Below are positions 59,671 to 64,000 of a stretch of DNA of 64,000 bases, one piece after another. The translations under genes were made by a program, and so were the position numbers. The stretch spans positions 1 through 64,000 of the forward strand of contig JAZNKN010000020.1 in the NCBI GenBank assembly GCA_045578625.1, written 5' to 3'. The stretch's first letter is position 1. Every line of letters starts with the position of its first letter. The notes below the pieces were generated by a model. The model ran no database searches and had not been told where the DNA came from. It saw only the letters and a program-made list of their open reading frames with translations. The DNA comes from RGIG3009 sp045578625 (GTDB lineage: Bacteria > Bacillota > Clostridia > Oscillospirales > Acutalibacteraceae).

Positions 59671-61320
59671 ATGATGAAGAAGTTGCTGGCGATCGTACTC
59701 GTGTTGGCGATGTGCTTTACGATGGCGGCTTGCAGTAAGCCGTCCACCAAGGATGCGGAGGGCGACAAGGCTCCCGTAACCGATGCCGGTGTCGGTGACA
59801 CCGAGGAAAAGGGCGGCGCGATCGACGGTGTGGTCACCGTGTATGAGAACCTGTTGAACGCGGTTTCCGGCCAGACCGAGATGTTTGGTAATGCGGAAGT
59901 GAGCGTTAACCTGAGTGAGGATGCGCTGACCGCACTGGAGCAGCTCGTGTTTGGCGGCGACACGCAGGTCGATCTGGATTGGATCAACGCGCTGAAGATC
60001 GGCATGGACATGGGTCAGAAGGGCGATCTGATGGCGGTGGCTATGAAGCTGGGTATGTCGGACGTTGACGTGATCTCGATGGAGATGATCGTCGACGCGG
60101 CGATGGAGAAGGCGTACGTCGCTCTTCCCGAGCTGAATGACAAGTACATCAGCATGCCGTTTGAGGGCGGAGAAATGCCCGCGTGGATGACGATGTTCAC
60201 GGAGAGCAGCGATGAGTTTATGCCGGAGGGCGAGACTGTCGGCAAGCTGCTGGAGAAATACATCGGCATCGTGAAGGACAACGTGACGTGGTCCGAAAAA
60301 GAGACCGTCGAGTTGACGGTTGGCGACGTAACCAAGTCGATCTCGGTTCAGGAGCTCGTCATCAATGAGGAGCTCGCCGCTAAGGTCATGACCGCGGTGC
60401 TGACCGCTGCCAAGACCGATGCGGATATCAAGAAGATCATTGACGATTTCCGCGCGGTCGCGGTGGCCGATTACGGCATGGACGATATGGATCTGTACGG
60501 CAGCTATGTCGAAGCGATCGACGTTTTGCTGGCCGATATCCCGACCGCAGACTTCGCTGAAGAAACGCTCGGCACGGTCTCGCTGTACACCGATGGCGAG
60601 GAGATCGCCGGTATCGCGTTGGAGATCGAAGGTGAGGAGATCACCTGCCTCTTCCTGACCGATGGCGGCAAGACGGCGCTGGAGCTCAATGTGGTGGATT
60701 CCATCGAGCTGGTCGGCAGTGGCACGGTCAGCGGTGACCTGTTCAACGCTACGTATGAACTGAAGGCCGAGGGCATCGAGCTGTTCGATATTAAGATCGT
60801 AGACTATGACGTCAAGAAGGCGGAGCAGGGCGGCATGAGCGGCACCATTCGCCTGCTGCCGAAAAACGGTCTCTACACGCTGCTGCCCTCTGCGGCGCGC
60901 TCGCTCATCGAGTCGATGGATCTGGGGCTGGAATTTGTGATGGAAGCGACGCAGACCACCGCCGAGACGACGATGAACGTTCTGGCCGGCGATACCGTTT
61001 ACGTGGGTATCACGATCAAGGAGACGATCAGTGAGACCGGCACCATCACCGTGCCGTCTGCTGACAAGGTGGTCGATTCGGAGGATGACGAAGCGCTGCT
61101 CGCGTGGATGGAGTCGCTGGATACGGAGGCGATCTTTGAGAACCTCACCGAGGCGGGTCTGTCGTCCGATCTGGTGGATCTGTTGGAGATACTGATGACC
61201 GGAATGATGGAGGGCGGCAGCTCCTACGACGATGGCTACTACGATGACGGCTACTACGATGATTACTACACGGGTGACTATACTATCTCCTACGATGGGG
61301 ATGTGTACGATTACCTGTGA
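59671..61320 (+). CDS. Surface lipoprotein of unknown function with Asp/Tyr/Gly-rich tail
   Basis: A 549-residue lipoprotein with lipobox MAAC (Cys at about 21). It shares long parts with the next gene's product: FGGDTQVDLDWIN, VALPELNDKYISM, VDYDVKKAE. The C-terminal 30 residues are almost only Tyr, Asp and Gly (DDGYYDDGYYDDYY), possibly a Ca-binding or sticky tail. Mostly beta strands with acidic surface. No family recognised. GAGGAGG precedes the ATG at 59671. Confidence 0.75.
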   Translation: MMKKLLAIVLVLAMCFTMAACSKPSTKDAEGDKAPVTDAGVGDTEEKGGAIDGVVTVYENLLNAVSGQTEMFGNAEVSVNLSEDALTALEQLVFGGDTQVDLDWINALKIGMDMGQKGDLMAVAMKLGMSDVDVISMEMIVDAAMEKAYVALPELNDKYISMPFEGGEMPAWMTMFTESSDEFMPEGETVGKLLEKYIGIVKDNVTWSEKETVELTVGDVTKSISVQELVINEELAAKVMTAVLTAAKTDADIKKIIDDFRAVAVADYGMDDMDLYGSYVEAIDVLLADIPTADFAEETLGTVSLYTDGEEIAGIALEIEGEEITCLFLTDGGKTALELNVVDSIELVGSGTVSGDLFNATYELKAEGIELFDIKIVDYDVKKAEQGGMSGTIRLLPKNGLYTLLPSAARSLIESMDLGLEFVMEATQTTAETTMNVLAGDTVYVGITIKETISETGTITVPSADKVVDSEDDEALLAWMESLDTEAIFENLTEAGLSSDLVDLLEILMTGMMEGGSSYDDGYYDDGYYDDYYTGDYTISYDGDVYDYL

Positions 61321-61357
61321 CCGTCCGTGACAGCCTGATCCTATAATGACGGATACA

Positions 61358-61399
61358 ATGAGCGCCGACCCACAGCGGGTCGGCGCTCATATTCTTTTT
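61358..61399 (+). terminator. Terminator after the lipoprotein gene
   Basis: ATGAGCGCCGACCC and GGGTCGGCGCTCAT are a perfect inverted repeat round ACAGC, followed by ATTCTTTTT. Confidence 0.9.
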
Positions 61400-61461
61400 G
61401 CACACGGCATAGGATGACAGCAGAGGGAGGGCTGTGCCGTTGCATAATTTTTCAATTCTCT

Positions 61462-61490
61462 TGCATTTCAAAACGTAATGTGCTATAAAT
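61462..61490 (+). promoter_or_regulatory. Promoter of the zinc-ribbon membrane protein gene
   Basis: TTGCAT at 61462 and TATAAA at 61485 with a 17-base spacer. Confidence 0.65.
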
Positions 61491-61564
61491 TAAATAGACC
61501 TTTATTTTTGGAAAAGGAGGGAAGGTGCGGCGATACGACGTGTACGTCGCACTCAAGAACGCGT

Positions 61565-63436
61565 ATGTTTTGTCAGAATTGCGGAAAACAGCTCCCTGAC
61601 GGAGCGAAGTTTTGTGATGGCTGCGGCACGAAGGTGCCGGACGTGTCAGCTCCGGTAGCAGAACAGCCGGTCGTGGAGACTCCTGCGGTCGAAGCCCCCG
61701 TGTCCGAACCTCCTGTGCAGGAAGCACCGGTCGAGGTGGCCCCTATCGAGGTGGCCCCGGAATTCCCGAGCGAGGTCGCTCTGGGCGATATGGCGTTCGC
61801 GGCTCCCGTGTTTGAGGAGCCGGAAGCACCCAAGAAAAAGTGCAAGTGGTGGAAGCCGTTGGTGTTTATTGGCGTGCCGGTCCTGGCGATCGCGGCGCTG
61901 CTTGTCACTATGTGGCATCCCATCATCGGTTTCTTCATCAAGACCTTTGGTCCTGACGAGGCGTATCTGCACCACGTAGAGGGTAAGGTCGTGGAGGATA
62001 CCGTGGATTCCGTGACCGAGGGCTACGATTCCCTGCTGAGCGCGTTAAAGGAAACACCGGAGATCTCGGAAAACGTGACGATGAGCGTCAACCTCAGCGA
62101 TGATATCCTGTCGATGGTGGAGCAGTTTGTGTTTGGCGGCGACACGGAGATGGATCTGTCCTGGATCAACGACGCTGAGATCGCTTTCAACGTCGCGCAG
62201 GACGGCAATCGGACCAAACTGGATGCGACGATCGGTCTGGGTGACGACAAGGTCGTCTCCGCTGAAGCGATCATGGATATGGCAGAGGGCAAGGTGTACG
62301 TCAGTGTTCCCGAACTGAGCGACAAGTACATTGCTCTGGATCTGAACGAGGTGACCGGTGGCGCGTCGGTGTCGGGTATGCTGGCGGATATGCTGTCCTC
62401 CGGCGAACTGCAGGAGGCCATTGTTAACATCCTGCCCGACAGCAAGACGCTGGGCCGCCTGCTGAACAAGTACGGTGACGTCATCCTGAAGTCCATTGAG
62501 GACGTAGAGGAGAGCAGCGAGACCTTCGAGATCGAGGGTATCGAGAAGAAGGTCACGGTACTGGAGTACGACGTGGACGACAAGTTGTTGCTGACGATCG
62601 CGGAAAACGTGCTTGAGGCTGCCAAGGACGACGAGGACATCGTTACGATCCTGGAGAACGCCGAGGACGTTGTTGCGGATCTGATGGGCGACAGAATGCC
62701 TGCCGAGCTGGATCTGGCGGACATGGTGGATGAGGCGATCGATATGGCGCTGGATTCCATCGACGACGTGGACACCACCGGTGACACGCTGGCCACGGTG
62801 TATACCTACGTTGACGGCAGCAGTGAGGTCATCGGCCGCGCCGTTGAGGTCGAGGATATGATGGTGTTCTCCTACCTGACGCTGACCAAGGGCAAGAAGG
62901 AAGCCACCGAGATCATTATCGCGGAGCAGTTGGTGCTTGCCGGTTCCGGTGAGACCAAGAAAAATCTGTTCAACGGCACCTATACGGTGGAGTTTGACGG
63001 TACGGCGCTGGTCGAGCTTGAGGTCAAGGATTACGATGTGAAGAAGGCTGAGGACGGCTACCTCAACGGCACTTTCCGCCTCACTCCCACCGACGAGGTG
63101 TATGACCTGATCGGTATGGGCGCGGGTGAAGCGCTGTCGATGGTCGATCTGGGCCTGGAGATCTCGGTGAAGAGCGACGAGAACACCGCTTCGCTGACGG
63201 TCAACATTCTTAACGGCAGCGAAGTGTACGCCGGTGTGACTCTGGCGGCTACCGGAACCGAACTGAAGGCAGTTTCGACTCCGTCCGAGGACAAGATCGC
63301 AGATGTTGACGAGTGGGCGCAGTCGATCGATCCGTCCGCCTTTATGCAGTCGTTGCCCTCGGAGCTGACTGAGCTGCTGGGCAGCATGGGCGGTTCTCGC
63401 GTGGAGAGCGATATGGCCGAGGTCAGCTATCGCTGA
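61565..63436 (+). CDS. Zinc-ribbon membrane protein, paralogue of the preceding lipoprotein
   Basis: A 623-residue bitopic protein. It opens with a zinc ribbon (FCQNCGKQLPDGAKFCDGCG, four Cys), has a Pro/Val/Glu linker to about 90, one membrane helix (about 103-128) and an outer domain homologous to the lipoprotein upstream (FGGDTEMDLSWIND, VSVPELSDKYIAL, VKDYDVKKAE). A cytosolic ribbon joined to an external domain suggests a link across the membrane. The ATG at 61565 has no adjacent ribosome site; a strong AAAAGGAGG lies 45 bases upstream with a CGACG/CGTCG hairpin between. Confidence 0.75.
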   Translation: MFCQNCGKQLPDGAKFCDGCGTKVPDVSAPVAEQPVVETPAVEAPVSEPPVQEAPVEVAPIEVAPEFPSEVALGDMAFAAPVFEEPEAPKKKCKWWKPLVFIGVPVLAIAALLVTMWHPIIGFFIKTFGPDEAYLHHVEGKVVEDTVDSVTEGYDSLLSALKETPEISENVTMSVNLSDDILSMVEQFVFGGDTEMDLSWINDAEIAFNVAQDGNRTKLDATIGLGDDKVVSAEAIMDMAEGKVYVSVPELSDKYIALDLNEVTGGASVSGMLADMLSSGELQEAIVNILPDSKTLGRLLNKYGDVILKSIEDVEESSETFEIEGIEKKVTVLEYDVDDKLLLTIAENVLEAAKDDEDIVTILENAEDVVADLMGDRMPAELDLADMVDEAIDMALDSIDDVDTTGDTLATVYTYVDGSSEVIGRAVEVEDMMVFSYLTLTKGKKEATEIIIAEQLVLAGSGETKKNLFNGTYTVEFDGTALVELEVKDYDVKKAEDGYLNGTFRLTPTDEVYDLIGMGAGEALSMVDLGLEISVKSDENTASLTVNILNGSEVYAGVTLAATGTELKAVSTPSEDKIADVDEWAQSIDPSAFMQSLPSELTELLGSMGGSRVESDMAEVSYR

Positions 63437-63464
63437 TCTAACGCACGGTACGAATTATACAAGC

Positions 63465-63506
63465 GGGGCGCTGATATCCTTTGCGAGATCGGCGCCCCCT
63501 CTTTTG
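63465..63506 (+). terminator. Terminator before the ABC ATPase gene
   Basis: GGGGCGCTGAT and ATCGGCGCCCC pair, followed by CTCTTTTG. It separates the zinc-ribbon gene from the ABC gene. Confidence 0.7.
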
Positions 63507-63519
63507 CAAGGAGCAGCGT

Positions 63520-64000
63520 ATGCATATTGAAGTAAAAGGGATCGCCAAAGCCTACGGAAAAAAGCAGGTCCTGCGGGACGTCTGCTTTTCGGCGTACGGT
63601 GGACAGTGTATCGGCATTCTGGGCGGCAACGGCAGCGGAAAATCCACGCTGTTGTCCATTCTTGCCGGTGTGCAGACCTGCAACGGCGGTGAGTTTTTGT
63701 ACGAGGGCAAGGATCTGCTCAAACACCCCCGACAGCGGGCGGAGCTTGTCGGCTACGTGCCGCAGGGGACACCGCTGATCGAGGAACTGACCGCGTACGA
63801 CAACCTGCGCCTCTGGTACGACCGTGCTTCGTTGAAGCGCGAGCTGGAGAGCGGCGTTCTTGCCACCTTGGGGGTCGGTGAGTTTTTGAAAACGAGGGTG
63901 TCGCGGATGTCGGGCGGCATGAAAAAACGGTTGTCGCTGGGCTGTGCGATGGCCAAGCATCCGCCGATCATTCTGCTGGATGAGCCGATGGCTGCGCTGG
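63520..64000 (+). CDS. ABC transporter ATP-binding protein (truncated by window end)
   Basis: The first 160 residues of an ABC ATPase. Walker A is GGNGSGKSTLLSIL, the Q-loop VGYVPQGTPL, the signature MSGGMKKRLSLG and Walker B IILLDEPMAAL at the window edge. A short NBD of exporter type (CcmA/DrrA-like), since no permease is fused so far. GCAAGGAGC precedes the ATG at 63520. It may work with the surface proteins upstream. Confidence 0.9.
   Translation, partial: MHIEVKGIAKAYGKKQVLRDVCFSAYGGQCIGILGGNGSGKSTLLSILAGVQTCNGGEFLYEGKDLLKHPRQRAELVGYVPQGTPLIEELTAYDNLRLWYDRASLKRELESGVLATLGVGEFLKTRVSRMSGGMKKRLSLGCAMAKHPPIILLDEPMAAL

Overview
The window comes from an endospore-forming, moderately GC-rich member of the Clostridia, most like the Oscillospiraceae/Ruminococcaceae of animal guts. 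The evidence is the sporulation genes (spoVAE, yqfC, yqfD, ylbJ), a ferredoxin/[FeFe]-hydrogenase-like anaerobic gene set, Gram-positive lipoproteins with threonine-rich linkers, strong Shine-Dalgarno sites, and a conserved Firmicutes block yqfC-yqfD-phoH-ybeY-era-recO-mutS2. No rRNA, tRNA, CRISPR array, integrase or intact insertion sequence was seen.

Layout. 1-5.3 kb: a Big2 lipoprotein, a TPP-riboswitch-controlled thiT, an NADP-type isocitrate dehydrogenase, a CPBP protease and tadA. 5.3-10.5 kb: a glucuronate catabolic operon (AraC regulator, uxaC, uxuA, an SDR fructuronate reductase, a TIM-barrel epimerase). 10.5-17.3 kb: mscL, spoVAE, a beta-CASP nuclease, an aldose epimerase, SAM-riboswitch metK, rsmD, coaD and a coiled-coil protein. 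17.3-21.2 kb: an IscU-like protein and a GGGtGRT protein, then an apparently imported phosphohexomutase and a fragment of a second GGGtGRT gene. 21.2-37.5 kb: a large carbohydrate-uptake locus with a GH16-like lipoprotein, two solute-binding proteins, four permeases, a membrane-anchored NHL/TPR/Yip1 protein and a large secreted DUF5696-like protein, but no ABC ATPase; a possibly frameshifted small peptide gene and a small membrane protein follow. 37.7-40.9 kb (minus strand): a five-gene regulatory cluster built round a sensory-type [FeFe]-hydrogenase. 41-44.2 kb: serC-serA and a YdcF protein. 44.2-52.2 kb (minus strand): HAD phosphatase, mutS2, recO, yqzL-like, era, ybeY, phoH, yqfD, yqfC. 52.3-64 kb: ylbJ, two cyclophilins, Mrp ATPase, two divergent sugar transferases, an ATPase, TrhA, a pair of related surface proteins and the start of an ABC ATPase.

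How the parts fit. Uronate degradation and the 21-37 kb locus suggest a life on complex carbohydrates. The hydrogenase-like cluster suggests sensing of H2 or redox state during fermentation. The most promising poorly described parts are the DUF5696/Yip1/large-SBP uptake locus, the sensory hydrogenase cluster, and the GGGtGRT/IscU-like pair with its scar of gene replacement. All functional calls rest on reading the sequence; no database search was run.
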